Of a stretch of DNA of 64,000 nucleotides, positions 42,531 to 54,772 are shown piece by piece. Both the position numbers and the translations under genes were made by a program. The stretch comes from Pisolithus tinctorius (lineage: Eukaryota > Basidiomycota > Agaricomycetes > Boletales > Pisolithaceae): the NCBI GenBank assembly GCA_024663395.1, contig JANFAH010000038.1, forward strand, positions 1 through 64,000, given 5' to 3'. Positions within the stretch are counted from its first letter, which is position 1. Each line of letters opens with the position of its first letter. The notes below the pieces were generated by a model. It was not told the origin of the DNA and made no database searches. It worked only from the letters and a program-made list of their open reading frames with translations.

Positions 42531-45500
42531 TTAGAACGAAAGGTCATCAACGTCGGCCTCTTCGAACTCATTGAGTTCATCACTGTCTTCGTCATCCGAA
42601 TTGCCGCTGACATCTGTGCAAGCATCTGTGTCGTTCTTGCTTGAGCTGTCGTCTGTGTCTTCATCGCCATTCACCTCCATATCACTACCATCCCGATCGT
42701 CCTCATCATTCTCTTCCCCTAACAGTCCATCATCCTCGTTGTTCATCTCTCCTGCCGGAGGGTGGGGAAGGGAATGTGCGTGACCAGGACTTCTCCCAGC
42801 AAAGCGCATGAACATATCTTGGTCAGCAAATCTAAGAAGTAGGATTAGTGAGGTGTAGCGCTAGAAATACACACCTACATGTTTACATAGAAATTTACCC
42901 AGTCATCTTCTTCCCCTTCTCTTCGTGCAATGGATTTCCCAGCGGGAAGTAAGTGAGTCCCCTTACCATCTGCGAAGGCCGGTATAAGGTGAACAGCACG
43001 GATCGCAATATTGGGGTCAAGAAAACCGAATGCGGCAGGGTCAGAGGTCGGGACGAATCCTATCTTGGGGAGGCGGCCTACAGCTAAACGAAATCGGCGG
43101 CCCAGGGATACACCAAGCCATCGAACCCACAAAACATGCAAGTTTTGGAAGCCCTCGCCTCCGCCGAGAAGTCGCACATCGACGTGGTAGATTCCAAGTA
43201 CACGGGCATACCAATATGGATGGCAACCCGGCCCTGATTCACCGGTAGGAACCATTACGTCGGACTGGTGGCCTAGGTGTAGGAAATCGTACTCTTCGCG
43301 CATGTCATAGGTAGTGTAACGAATTCGCATGGTTCGTATGGCATATAGCTTGTTATCTCGGATTATAACGCTGTTACGTTCCTCGCCTGAATATTCGTCA
43401 TCTTGGTCAGCAAGGGGCACATGAAGGAGTCGGTGTAGAAGATGGTTTTTGAGGTCCGGAAGGAAACCCTTGGATCAGCTTCGGTGTTAGAGACTGGATA
43501 AGACAAATCGCTTGCTCCGATAGGCTTACTTTCAGGGCGGGATCATCCTGCTGATCCCAGAGCATGGAGAACAGGTCCAATGGAGAGGTTCTATGGGAAG
43601 GAAGGAAGTGCTGTGGAACTTGAGTGGTCGTGTTGCTTCTTGGAGACGGCTCCCGTGCTCCACTGCTACAACTCTCTTCTGCTGGTAGCTGATCGATGAC
43701 CCGCAGCCACCTCCGATGTTGCTCGTGTTTCGAGAGCTGGTTAATTGTGTTTTTCTTACTAGTTAGAGGATAATAGGCTTTCAGAGCACGATGAGCAAGT
43801 TCCCCCTGAAATCAGTTAGTCTGAAGAAACACCCGAAGATCTGAAGTATATCACCGTTTGTGTTGTATACAAATCTGTCGTCCCAAACAATCTAATAGAT
43901 TCCACATAATCTCCTAGCGCATGGAATTTATACGTGCACATGTTGAACGTCTTCACTTTCCCACCACTTGGCAGAGACGGCACAGCAGAACCAGCTCCAT
44001 CACGGGCTCGCTTCCGCAACCGGGAAGCTCTCTCTTTAGGTAGCTCAATGGTGCGATAGTCAGGACATAACTTCCTTGAAAATAAACGGAGCTTTTGACA
44101 GAGAATTATATGGGTCCTTTCTAGGTCATTTAAGGTCGTCTCCGTGTGTAGTCGCAGCTTTGCAAGCGCGTGCCATTCGGCAAAGCGGAAGAGTAATGTG
44201 GACACGATATGGTCATGGGCTGGTGGGAAGAGACCTTCGAAGACTGGAATGGCGCACTTTACTCTTGTTGAGCATCTGAGGCAGCATGGATGAGATGTAA
44301 ATGAACGTGCCTGCAGGATGTCTTCAAAATCTCTGGCTGCAAGCCGCTTCATTTCCGAGGTATTGCTGGAAAATTTCCGAATAGTCCCTCGACCGAATGA
44401 AGGTATTTGCCGAAACCTGGGAATGCTGTTAGTTGAAGCAGAACGCTGAGAAGAGCAATTACCTTGCATCTAGCTCAGCGACAGTTAATGCACCAGTTGG
44501 AAGACCATAGAGAAGGCGAATAAGGTGTGTGAAAAGGGACTTCCAAGAACCAAGCTCGCATTCATGCATTAAATCGACTACTAGCATGGTGAGTTGCTTC
44601 AGACCGAGGCCAGACAGTTTTTCTGCAAAAGCATTCTGGAGAGCCGTCGAATAAAAAGGTAAATGCCACGAAGCGTATGTACTTACGATGGTCGGAACCC
44701 ACGAATCGCTACCAAGTATACGTTCCACGAAGGATCCATCTACCGCCTTTGCCTGCTTGAGTATAGCTTCGCGTACTTGGACAACCTTCTGCAATACAAA
44801 CTCCCTCAACTGGGATGCTCGCAGACGTGCGTCACGAAGAGTTCCAACGCGATCTATCAAGTGCTTGGGTACCAAGCAACGTGGGCAGGGGCGATGACCC
44901 ATCTCCCGTATGGTTGCAATAAGAGCCCTAAATTGTGGAGTATCAACTACTGATGAGTGCCAGGAACATGTCTGATAGAAGTTCACATTACTTTTCTGGG
45001 TAATCAGCTGAATAGGTGAAAATGCGGGGGAAGACTCGGCGGATGGCTCCGTCGGGGCAGCACAGGACGATGCCATGGTGACAAGCCTCTACAAACGCCT
45101 CATCCAATAAAATATTCCAACAGCCGTGGAACAGTTCACGGCGACAGTGGGCTTGTAGGGAGGCAATTCCCTTCCTGGACGTTCTTTCAAGCGTCAGGAA
45201 GAAATCTTTGATACTGTCTGGGAGCTGCGATACCGATCACAATAAGACGTCGACCTTCGGAGTAGAACTGCCGTGACTTACTGAAGGGAAGAAGGCTACT
45301 AGATGACAAGCACCGGAGTTTGGCATTGCACGGGCATACTTCGAAACGTTTCCAAAATAAAGGTAGAGTGGCCAAGCCTTCGCATTGCCGAAAGTAGCCA
45401 GATGAGTGGCATCAGAGAAGAACATGAGACCAGCGATAACTCGCTCCAGCTTGCATCCGGGCTCCGGTGCTTGCTTTTGAAGCGCTGCATGGGCATTGAT

Positions 45501-46804
45501 CCAACTGTCCGAAGTGTATAATTCACCAAACGCTCGCTGAACTTTGCCAGTGATGGGATCATGCCAGATTTGTTCAAATGGCCATAGATGGAATGTTTTA
45601 GCTTGGATATCATTGAACACTGAACGTATAACCTCAACGAGAGATCGATAATGAAAACCTGGTACCGAGTATTTCTGACTGCTCCCCTGATTTGTCTTCG
45701 TCCTGGTGGGCACCTCGATATCCACGGAAGAAACCTTCCAGTTGTCCGGAAACACTACCTCGGAGTTCCCAGAACTCTCACCTGGAGCATGGTCCTCGTC
45801 GAGGAGTCGAAGATGTCTATTAGATGAAAAACCATGCAAGTCCACAGAATTGAAATCCTCTGCTAATAGCACGGCCTGGACAAGCCTCGTGACTTCGCCC
45901 TCGGACTTATGCTTGCTGCCCGTATTCATCCATTGCATCAGGCGATATATGGTCATGTTCGCGAACGGGTAAGGAGGAGGAGGGAGGTGAGGCCGAGGAA
46001 CAACGTGCACGCCCCTTTGTAAAAGGGGACATACTTTGGCCAGTAGTGTAGATGAGACAAAGGAATCAGGCTCGAAGGATGGGCAGTGGAGGTACTGGCG
46101 ACATATGCCAAAGAAGTCTCTTTCTGATTGAAAACTCCCATGTACGTGGAGTATCACCCTGCGAATAATGCCTGCTTGATTTCCCGACGCAAAATCTGGA
46201 TTTTGCAGAGGTGTAGTAGATGGAGGCGAAGGCGCACGGTTGTGACGATCTTGAATTAGGCTATGGGGAAGTTGGCCCTCGGCTACAAACAGGAACCATG
46301 ATATCAAAGTGCATCCATGGACAATTCCTATGGCACTTACCACTGGCAGGTCGTGTGTCAACATGCATATTCGAATCTTCAGTTTGCATATCATTGCTCT
46401 CGTCCTCATCAACACAGGGATGTGGACTTGGAATATGAAGCTGGGTGTGATCTGATACACTGGCAAGGGTAGCAGTGGTTCCATGGTCGTCGTTCGGTAT
46501 CACACCAGCCTGGTCCTGAAGTAAAGGTGAGTACTGCAGTGGCGGTTCATGAAGTGGTCGAACGGTCACCACTTACCAGGTCTTGAAGTCCACTGCTGCG
46601 CCCTGTAAATTTCCCGAGCGCAGTACTTGACTGCCTCACCGTGTATCGCAGAGCAGCATCTACCCTTTTCACTCTTTCATGACGCTTCAAAATGGCAAGA
46701 CTTGTGGACTTCCGGTACGATGAACAGAGCAGCTGATGTTTTGAGAGTGAGCATTGATTGTCAAAAGTTCGGCTGCATGAAGGTCCACAGAAGAGCGTGA
46801 CCAT
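42531..46804 (-). CDS. Plavaka-type transposase, intact, 11 exons
   Basis: Plavaka proteins are DDE transposases of CACTA-like elements common in Agaricomycetes. Exons: 46,804-46,577; 46,515-46,341; 46,282-45,282; 45,224-44,992; 44,927-44,687; 44,635-44,463; 44,416-44,311; 44,256-43,855; 43,805-43,530; 43,468-42,879; 42,831-42,531, giving 1,241 residues with consistent phases. An N-terminal zinc finger (CGPSCSRTF...SLSKHQLLC) follows the start. The core has LERVIAGLMFFSDATHLATF, PLYLYFGN, ADYPEKALIATIREMG, CPRCLVPK and LVVDLMHECELGSW. Later come DFEDILQ, IPVFEGLFPP, EWHALAKLRLHTETTL, YKFHALGDYVESIRLFGT and GELAHRALKAYY, then a C-terminal region (YTTYDMRE, LPKIGFVPTSDPAAFGFLD, DWVNFYVNI) and a long acidic Asp/Glu/Ser tail. 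One donor is GC rather than GT (44,310, gcacgt). Terminal inverted repeats were not found, so it is either a domesticated gene or an element with unrecognised ends. Confidence 0.88.
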
Positions 46805-47075
46805 GAGAGTATGAAAAGACAGTAATGCTGGATTGTAATGGCCACCGGAATGGCGGCGATCATGGCAGCAAGATATGACGGGGTCATTGAGCTGTGTTAG
46901 AGGTAACAAAACGATTACTACAACCGGGGTTCTTTCGGTGAGGCTAGGAGCCCTAGCATTAGGTTTCGGTAGGCCGTCAATGCCCTGGCACTGACATTAG
47001 TTGGGGGATTTGAGATTTCATACCCGAATCACGTATTGACAGGCACGAGCCTGAAAAAATTTGTTATAACGCAGG

Positions 47076-47409
47076 CTAAATGAGATCGGGACATTCCAAG
47101 CTGAACATACCTCTCCTTTCCATCCTTGAAGCCTCCGTAGCCTGCAAGGTGATTTTCTTCATGTTAGATCGTGGTGGTGCATGAATCTGATAGCAGAATA
47201 CGTTCTCAAAGAACGACTTGGGACTCTTGATCCCAGGCAGAGAGACGTACCGGGTGGGACAAGTGTTGGTGGATCACTGAAGATAACGGTCACAGTTTAT
47301 CAACATCTCTAGAGTAAAGATACTCACCGATTTTTGCGTACGCAGGCGTGGGTGAAGACCAAACCTGGCACCTACCCGAATCCCGTGGGCCTGCAAGTCT
47401 GCCAGCCAT
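47076..47409 (-). pseudogene. Short unidentified coding fragment
   Basis: An ATG at 47,409 opens MAGRLAGPRDSGRCQVWSS, then PTPAYAKI and a good donor (gtgagt near 47,328). After an acceptor (cttcag) the sequence reads DPPTLVPPG, and farther on, one frame over, IKSPKSFFENVFCYQIH and KKITLQATEASRMERRG. The pieces look protein-like, but joining them needs a one-base shift near 47,237. It lies about 600 bases upstream of the transposase start, so it may belong to the same element. Function unknown. Confidence 0.3.
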
Positions 47410-47882
47410 GAACAGTAAGTATACTCAGAGCGACAGCAAACTCCAGCAGGACATAAGAAGCTTGGGATGCGATTCTAGCTCCTTCGTAATAGGTGTGTCC
47501 CCTCGTGTTTCCTCGTAGTTGTATTAGTTAACTGGTTTTGGATAGATTCGGAATGTGAACGCACCCCAACTCCGCCACCTTGTGGGCAGCCTCCAGCACT
47601 TCAGGAGCTGCCACAGCATCGTACAAGTCGAATGATCACCATACCCATCCACATTGTACAGGAACTCATTCGAGTGAGGTGGGCTGCTGAGATAGCGAAG
47701 TGTGAAGCGGAGCAGAAGTTACAAGTGCTACAGATGGTACATGGTAAATGGAGGAAGTATACTTGAGGCAGGTCCTAGTGATGCAGCTCCCTGTATGCGA
47801 CGAACAAGAAAAACGAAGTACAACTGGTCGCAAACAATACAAGTAAACCACATAGATGCGCATTGTTTATTACCAGCCCTAT
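47410..47882. other. Spacer, nothing recognised
   Basis: CpG-containing DNA with only short overlapping frames. Confidence 0.4.
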
Positions 47883-48339
47883 TCAGCATTTTGTCAATGC
47901 AACCTGCAGTGGTTTCATATCGAGCTCTTGGTCGGATTCACATATGGTCTTGAGATACCGTTTCGCTTCGTCAAATCTATGAGACCACTCCTGTACCTCT
48001 GCCTTGCACATGTAAGTGCATGCCTCGTACTGGCGAAGGCGGTGTTCTGCAGCCTGCAGTTGCGCGCCAATCGTCGCAACGGCTTGTTCTGCCACATTAC
48101 GTATGTGTTTTTGACGAGCAGTGCTGGGGCCTTTCAGGTTGAGCTATTTGATAGATTAAGTTTTATTCCACAGGAAGAGAACTGCGACGCACCAGGTTTA
48201 TAATGGCATTGTCAGTAGAGGTCCCTGAGCCGTATCTCTCTGGTACAGCTAGTGCACCGTGCCAAGATAAGTTTGGAGTATCCGAAGTGGACCGAAGTTC
48301 AGGCTTCCTGCCATATTCCGACTGTTGAGTGGAAGTCAT
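47883..48339 (-). CDS. Small two-exon hypothetical protein with coiled coil
   Basis: ATG at 48,339; exons 48,339-48,193 and 48,143-47,883, joined in phase 0 across a 49-nt GT-AG intron (gtgcgt...aaatag), give 135 residues. The N-terminal 50 residues are polar (STQQSEYGRKPELRSTSD). The C-terminal half is helical with a heptad-like pattern: AEQAVATIGAQLQAAEHRLR, then KAEVQEWSHRFDEAKRYLK. No known domain is recognised. It is probably a small oligomerising protein, or a fragment of a larger coiled-coil gene whose upstream part is missing. Confidence 0.5.
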
Positions 48340-48704
48340 TGTCGCAAAAGTTGAACAAGAATTGGTGTCGTATGATGGTTGTAGTAGATAATGAGGATCT
48401 AAACTCCGACTTCGGACTTTTCCTTGTTGTGAAACTTTTTCAGTCGTGCGCAAGTCATGATAGATATGGTTTATAGATTAGATTAAAACTTCCACTAACT
48501 GGCTGGAACATTCAATGGCCTACCCCAAATCCGCCACCTCGCAGCAAGACTAGTAGCAAGCACCTCGCGCAAAATTTAGGACACAGGATGCTAGTTCTAC
48601 ATAATCAATAATGGTGACATTGCGCAGTACAAGTTACATACGCGGTAAAGGCTTGCTGGACTACGACAGCGGTACTCGAGAGGCGCCTCCCCGACATTAT
48701 GATA

Positions 48705-51568
48705 TTACAAGGGCGGTAGCAGCCTGCGACATTGCAGGCATATATTCTAGGTGATATTTCAGTTTCCGTCGTGTGTGCGATGACGCGAGACTATGCCTAC
48801 TTTGAGAGCAAGCCACTGTATCAGATGATGGAAACATCGCGAAGTTAGAAAACAAAATGGAGGACCTCGCACGACATACCTTCTCAAGACATTCCGTGTG
48901 CTGTAGGATTGTGCTGAGCACTAAGTACCACAACCATCAGTGGAATCGAACTCACAAAAATATGGTGACACGGGGCCACACTATAACCTTTCTTGACGCC
49001 TACCTTTTGCAGCAGCCCGCCAGTAACCTGCTGCAATTGTTTTGAGTCCTTGACATGGATTACCTCCATGCAAATGGAGCAGTCGCCAAGCGGCTGGTCC
49101 GGTGCCTCGGGGTCATGCATATTTAATGGCATTGGCGGATGGTAGTCATATATTTGTGCCGTAGTGAACTATATAAAAAGATGACAAGTCAACCACAGAG
49201 GAAAAAGCAGTGCATTCGGGAATGAGGACACAAACCCGTTTCGGCAGAAAGAACGTGGGGCCAAGGAATTTCTGTAGGAGAACCACACCAACTTGGAACA
49301 GAACGAATGCAGCGAGGGAGTATACCCATCCTGTAGAGACGGTTAGACCAGGCACGGCGCTCAGGATGACACTTACGTCGTGGCTCTACATCCAATACAT
49401 CCATCGAATTTGCCAAAAAATCTGTAGCTTTGTTAGATCCAGCAAGGCAAACGAAAAACCGACTGACAGAAAGGGAACCACAACCTGCATATTGACATGC
49501 CAACGAGGTACTCGGCACTCAACGAACTGCTCCTCCTACACTTGACGGAGCGAACGATTTGTGGTAGGCCAGTAAAGGCGACACGATTGCACGGACAACA
49601 AATGCGAGACAGATAAGTAATCCAATCCCTTGGTACAGTCAGCCAAAAAAGTAACAAGTAATGGTCAGCCTACGTACAAATGCGTGCCTGTGGATCCGAA
49701 TACAAATTTCGGGCGAAAGCGCCCAGGAAGGAACGGGTTGTGAGCGGAGAGGGTGTTTGAGGACGTTGTGCTGGCTGGGCAGTTTCAGCGCCTGGTCCAT
49801 TGTCCTGTGGAGCTTGCTGTGGAGGTCTCGGTGGGGGTATGGTAGTATCGAGTGCAGCTCCTGGGGCCTGGACTTGGTTGATAAGGGTTGCATGGTGCTA
49901 TAGAGAGACGTCAAACATGGCAACAGAAGTAGCGTAAAAGATATACCGCTTCTATGGAAAAAATTATAGAGGAGGCGGAAGCTAGGATAATCAACGCGAG
50001 CGAGGGCCTTCCATGTGCCAAGATAGCAAAAGTGATGTGTGCAGCGAGAGAAACCGCGTTGACAATGGCCTGGGTGTAGAAAGTCGTTGAAGAGCAGCAG
50101 GACTATGTGTACGGTCAACGTGGCGACATGATAGAGTGAGCATTATGAGGGAAATGACTCCTGAAATGCTCCCATCTGTACCATTGCCAATGAGAACGAA
50201 TCTCCTTGTACGGAATAAGGCAACCTACAGTTAACGACTCTTCGGAGAAATGACTGAGTTCTATGAGAGGGTTGAATGATTAACGAGTAACAAACAAGAA
50301 GCATCTCCGCTAACCTTAGTCCCTCGGCGTGATAGAACCGATAGAGCACGCCACATTCTCTACTCAGCAAGACACCGTTGACGCGAAGGAGGAAAACATT
50401 CGGTGTCCATTTTCCTGTTGGCGATTGTAGCTCGCTTTCAACGTCAATCATAAGTTCTTCAGAGATCAGGGACGGTTCAATCTGAGCATATACTAAGAAT
50501 CCGCAATCACTCTGAACTCCACTGTTGGCTATCACATCATGAACGGAGTCCAAGGACAAGATGCTCCACACCGACCTTCCGAAGACTCTTGGTCAACGAC
50601 CCCATTATCTATCATGGTCTTGATTTTGTCTATCCGTGATTGAAGTTCATTTCGCACGACACGAGTAGTTTCATTCTGTGACTCCTCTGGTACGATTGCT
50701 GGGAGGTACCTGATGTCGATATGACGTCTGAAAGCCTATAAGCCAATGGAAGTGCCAATATGACGACGAAAGACTAATTACCTGGGAGGTTCAGCAAAGC
50801 CATATACCGAACCATTGGCTATGAAATGGACACCCTCAAAATCAAGCCTCATCTCGTTACTGCTTGTCGCATCGACAAAATTGATTCTTCCCTAGATAGT
50901 GCATCCTCAGACAGATGGACCAGAGATAGCATGGTGGAATTATCGCACATGAGCCATTGCCAGCTTGTCTGACACACCTTCTACAACTGCACGGTCGATG
51001 ACACTCCATGCCATTTTTCGTGTTGCTTTCCAATCCTGCGTGCCCAAGGAGTTTAAAATCTCCGTCATGTTCGTGTTTGCCATATAGGATTTGGCGTGTG
51101 ACGACCAAGGAGCCTGGGTGTCATTCAAGCTCGGAAGCGTGACGTTGTGAAAGTCAATCTCCCCGCGGATAAACTGAGTTATATTTTGGAAAGTATGAAG
51201 CACTAGATGGGTCCAAACGAGACCCGAGTGTCATGTATGACTCGACAAGAGGCCGAAGTGAGGGATTTCGATCGGGCTGATTGTGCCAAGGTTTGAACGT
51301 TAACCTCGACTCGACGACTAAGGTGCGCACGTACCATGGAAAAGTTGGTATCGGATCCGTTCATCCAGCTCGTGAAATTGGATAGCTGGTAAGTAAGAAA
51401 GCGTAACGCATCGTAGTGATGATTCCGAGCCAAGAACTCGTCTCCGCTATGATTCGTGAGCAAGAAAAGCATAAAGATAATAAGAACAAAGGATGGAATG
51501 GAGCTCCTCTGCTGCAGCTGCGGCCTCATCGCAGTCTGCACATTCTTGGCTTCATCGTCACGGTCCAT
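48705..51568 (-). pseudogene. Dsc1/Tul1-type multi-span RING E3 ligase gene, probably decayed
   Basis: Dsc1/Tul1 proteins are polytopic Golgi/endosome ubiquitin ligases used in membrane protein quality control and SREBP processing. From ATG 51,568 a signal-anchor segment (IPSFVLIIFMLFLLT) is followed by NHSGDEFLARNHHYDAL and LTYQLSNFTSWMNGS, then ESYMTLGSRLDPSSASYFP, FIRGEIDFHNVTL, a lumenal domain (DCGFLVYAQIEP, NGVLLSRECGVLYR), several membrane spans (VNAVSLAAHITFAIL, AAFVLFQVGVVLLQ), DVLDVEPRRW and a C-terminal RING-H2: GDCSICMEVI, YSVAPCHHIF, HTECLEK (48,900-48,880), WLALK (15-nt exon 48,815-48,801) and NICLQCRRLLPPL (48,746-48,705). Introns are short and GT-AG. Two breaks stand out: an extra A in the run at 51,184-51,187 and a frame change with apparent loss of part of a membrane span near 49,585. 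These suggest a recent pseudogene; sequencing error remains possible for the first. Confidence 0.8.
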
Positions 51569-51720
51569 GGCATGAAAGCGATTGAAGCTCGGCACTGCGT
51601 CGCTCGCTGAGCAGGTGGGTGTGCCAGGGCAGCACGTGACTTCCCTTCAAGGCAATCTACGCGGTCGCGAAGTTGAGGTCGACCACAAATCATGGTGAAA
51701 GGAACACAAGACACAAAAAG

Positions 51721-52390
51721 ATGGACACATTTTCTCTCTGCGTTGCAACTGGCGATACACAGAGCAGCACACAAGTGGGTGTAAGTCATGACCAATCTTC
51801 TCTGTCTGTCTGTCTAACTGCGGGAAGATACGAAGATTTCCAGGAGTGCTTCGCGCTGTGGTGCAAAGGAGAACCACATGGGGCGGAGGGAATATTTAAC
51901 ACCATATCACGGCACATGGAAGACCAAGTGCATGTCAGTACGTCGAGCATTTCTATTTCGAGAGACTTAAATTGTGCTCCAGGCAAGCTGTGAACGGTTG
52001 TTCAAGGATTACAGCGTCAGAGAGAACATCAACACGCTACACGCAGTAGTCACAGAGGCACGAGCCGGAAAACAACGTGCAGAAGTCGACAGGAAGGATT
52101 TATGGAAAGAGGATTTGGATCCTCGGGGTGCAGTACGTGCCCGTACGGTCCCGGTATTGCAGGCAGAAAGAGAAAGATTGAAAGAGACACTGCACCAGGC
52201 AAGCATCGAGGCTATGTCCTGTGGCTCTTCTGTCTGACGCTAAGTGGCAGCTCGAGGAAGAGAACATTGTCCTATATGAGGAGACTGAAGAATGCACAGA
52301 GCGATTGCGAAGCTAAGGAACGAATACAAGAACTATTGAAGCATGCGGACGAGGTACTTCGATCTTGCCATCCATATATTTCATACTGAG
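51721..52390 (+). CDS. Coiled-coil hypothetical protein, exon model incomplete
   Basis: Divergent from the RING ligase gene, with about 150 bases between starts. A first segment contains AGRYEDFQECFALWCKGEPH and EGIFNTISRHMEDQV. A likely intron (gtcagt near 51,935 to ctccag at 51,983) leads to a helical segment (ERLFKDYSVRENINTLHAVV, AERERLKETLHQ). A second intron begins with a GC donor (gcaagc at 52,200) and ends gctaag at 52,245, then WQLEEENIVLYEETEEC and TERLR. Long charged helices suggest a structural or kinetochore-like coiled coil, but no family is assigned. The start codon and last exon are uncertain. Confidence 0.42.
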
Positions 52391-52740
52391 CCGTCTTTCA
52401 GGTTTACTCCAGATGGAATAACATTCCCCATGATGAGGTAGGGTTATGGAGTCTGCAGGTGGCAGAGAACTCAGCGACTAATCGACCTCCCTAGTGGTAT
52501 AATTGAAGTATCTCTATTGCCAAGCTTGCAACTCACTTCCGTCTATCAACGATAGAAATGCACGGCGGCAGGAGGCAAGTTTCATAGTAGCACTCCCATA
52601 GCGTGTAGTCTACGGCGCACTCTCTACCAATAGAATCCATTGTCTGTTGTGTAAAGTTAGTGTCCTAGTCCGATGAGTACTAATGGCATTGTAAGTACTC
52701 TACGCTAAAGTCCGTAGCAAGGCCCGAAAAGGAAGGAGTT
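52391..52740. other. Spacer between convergent genes
   Basis: AT-richer DNA without frames of note. It would hold the terminators of the two flanking genes, which run towards each other. Confidence 0.4.
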
Positions 52741-54614
52741 TCAGTGGTGAGTTGGTTCCCACGCAATTATGACCCCGGTAGAGACCTTGCAAGCAAGGTA
52801 ATACCGTACTTGTTCTGGAGTCAAGAAATGCATGGAACCAACTGAATTACTACTACTTATACCAACAACAGATTCATTGAGAAAACCCACATGAATTGCC
52901 CCGCTCGATGTCCCAAAGGTGATCGAATCTCCATCTATAGCGAGAGCAGAGATGGACGACTGAGGAATTGGGGTCGATGCGAGTCGGTTCTTTTTCATCG
53001 GGTCTCCGGATGCCTAGCTAACCCGGTGAAGAACTTCGGATTGCCGCATTCGGTCAGATGAGCTCGCTGCCCTCTCTGCGCTAACAACACCGTTACGGTT
53101 ATCCCTGCTCGCCTGGCGTTCGGATTGTAATGGCCGGGGAAGGGTCAGGGGACTCTCCTCAAGGGAAATAGGAATGAATGAGCAACATGGACAATGGTAG
53201 TCCCGCTGATTTTCATGAGTAGAGGGTAAGAGGACAGGCAGGGAGCACTCGGATGGAGTGGCTATCTGCGTATCTGGGATAGTAACATCGGTGCATGAGG
53301 ATCTCCAGCTGCCAAATGAAACCCGCGAATTCGATCGCGAAGATAACGGTGAGGACATCGACGTCAGTGACTCAGACGATGGGGGGGGAGGGTATGGGTG
53401 CTGAGTCACGGACGACAGACTGCGAAGATTTGCAACACGTCTGCAAGGTACGCCGGCGGCTTGCGCCTTCCATCGGTCGCCTTTCCACTCCACAGGTTGC
53501 AATAGATTGTCCAGCAACTGGGTACGCGCTGACGGTCTGCATCGATGTCGTGTGTTATTGGATAACGAGTCCAGTCCAACGGTACACCGAGCATCCTCGA
53601 CTTGCTCAGATGCGTCCAGAGGGAAGAGCCTGCCCTTCATACACTTGACGACCTCCTTGAAACACACCGTGGGTCTCGGCGAATCGGTGGCGGCCTGTTT
53701 ACCTGCCGTTCTAGGAGATCGAATGACTTGCCGGGTGGAGGTTGGGCCGGAGGGGTTGGTGGGTACCATGAAGCTGTATTGAAATGGGGTTTCTTCTTGT
53801 GTAGGGTTCGAGTAAGAATATCTCTCGGCACGAGCCTGAAACACCGAACTGTCAACGAAAATTCAGAGTAGATCATCCAAACTCGCACCCTTGAGTAACG
53901 TTGTTGTCTCTGCGCAGCGCGTCTCCACTCGTTCTCTGTTTGCATTGGGTCCCCTCCATGGGTCTCCTATCTGCTTCCTCAAGGGCGAGGGGACCAGAAG
54001 GAACAAAGTAAACATCGAAGTCCTCGTCGCAGACCTCGTCGATCCTAGGGTCATCGTCAGAGCCTGTGACTTCGATGCCTTTGAGTTTGAGGAGAAGTGT
54101 CTTGGCGAGTCGTATGTCATCCAACGCGTAAGCTACCTGAACCTGGTTCTCGAGTTTGGTGGGCGGCGATAGTGTCGAATCATAAAGGTCGGAGGAAAGG
54201 GAAGCCGAGGAAGACGAGTCAGATGAGTGGGCGGCCGAACTATCCGGCATGGGAGACAGTGACCGTTCGAATACAATCGAGGGGGAAGAGGGGACGGGAA
54301 TGGTGATGGATGACTCAATGGCAGTGGGATGAGCTAGCGCACACGCGTCACCCGCAGCGCTCGAGGATGGAACCGATTCCGATTGAAAAAGGAGACTGTT
54401 GGTGATTGCGTCCAGTAGGGAGGAGGGTTGCGGCTGCTGCTGTTGGTGTTGCTCAAGTAGATGAGCTCTCCTTTCTTCGGAAACCACTCACCAATGCAAT
54501 GAACACGATCAGGAGAAGTGAACTGTTGTTGTTGAGTAGCACAAGCCTGCCAAAAAGCGAGAGGAACGGTGTGAAAACGAGCGAGATACTTACATTTGCG
54601 TCACAGCCACTCAT
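52741..54614 (-). CDS. Ser/Pro/Gln-rich hypothetical protein, multi-exon
   Basis: A plausible start is ATG 54,614 (MSGCDAN, donor gtaagt), then ATQQQQFTSPDRV, a long low-complexity Ser-rich exon (54,487-53,880) with an ordered stretch VQVAYALDDIRLAKTLLLKL, GIEVTGSDDDPRIDEVCDED and FDVYFVPSGPLAL, and a second large exon (53,844-53,030) with SPRPTVCFKEVVK, TQLLDNLLQPVEW and many Ser/Arg runs. A final segment (52,998-52,741) has ISALAIDGDSITFGTSSG, which looks like one WD-type blade or a beta-rich tail. It is basic, disordered and probably nuclear, but the family is not recognised. The start lies exactly at the edge of the CpG-depleted tail, so its promoter is either inside depleted DNA or has been lost. 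Confidence 0.5.
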
Positions 54615-54772
54615 TCCTTATCAGGTCTTTGGTGATGACACAGTTAGATGTCAGATCTTATCCTCAGCTTGCATCACAGATTTACAGGGTTGCATCAGAC
54701 ACAAAATCTAGTGTAAGTGATGGTCATCTCACTACTGATTAGCCTCTCAGTGACCTAGGAAGTATATACACC

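Noticed and set aside
51974..52237. Kinetochore Spc24-like protein
   Set aside because: Only a generic coiled-coil resemblance; no diagnostic C-terminal domain could be read.
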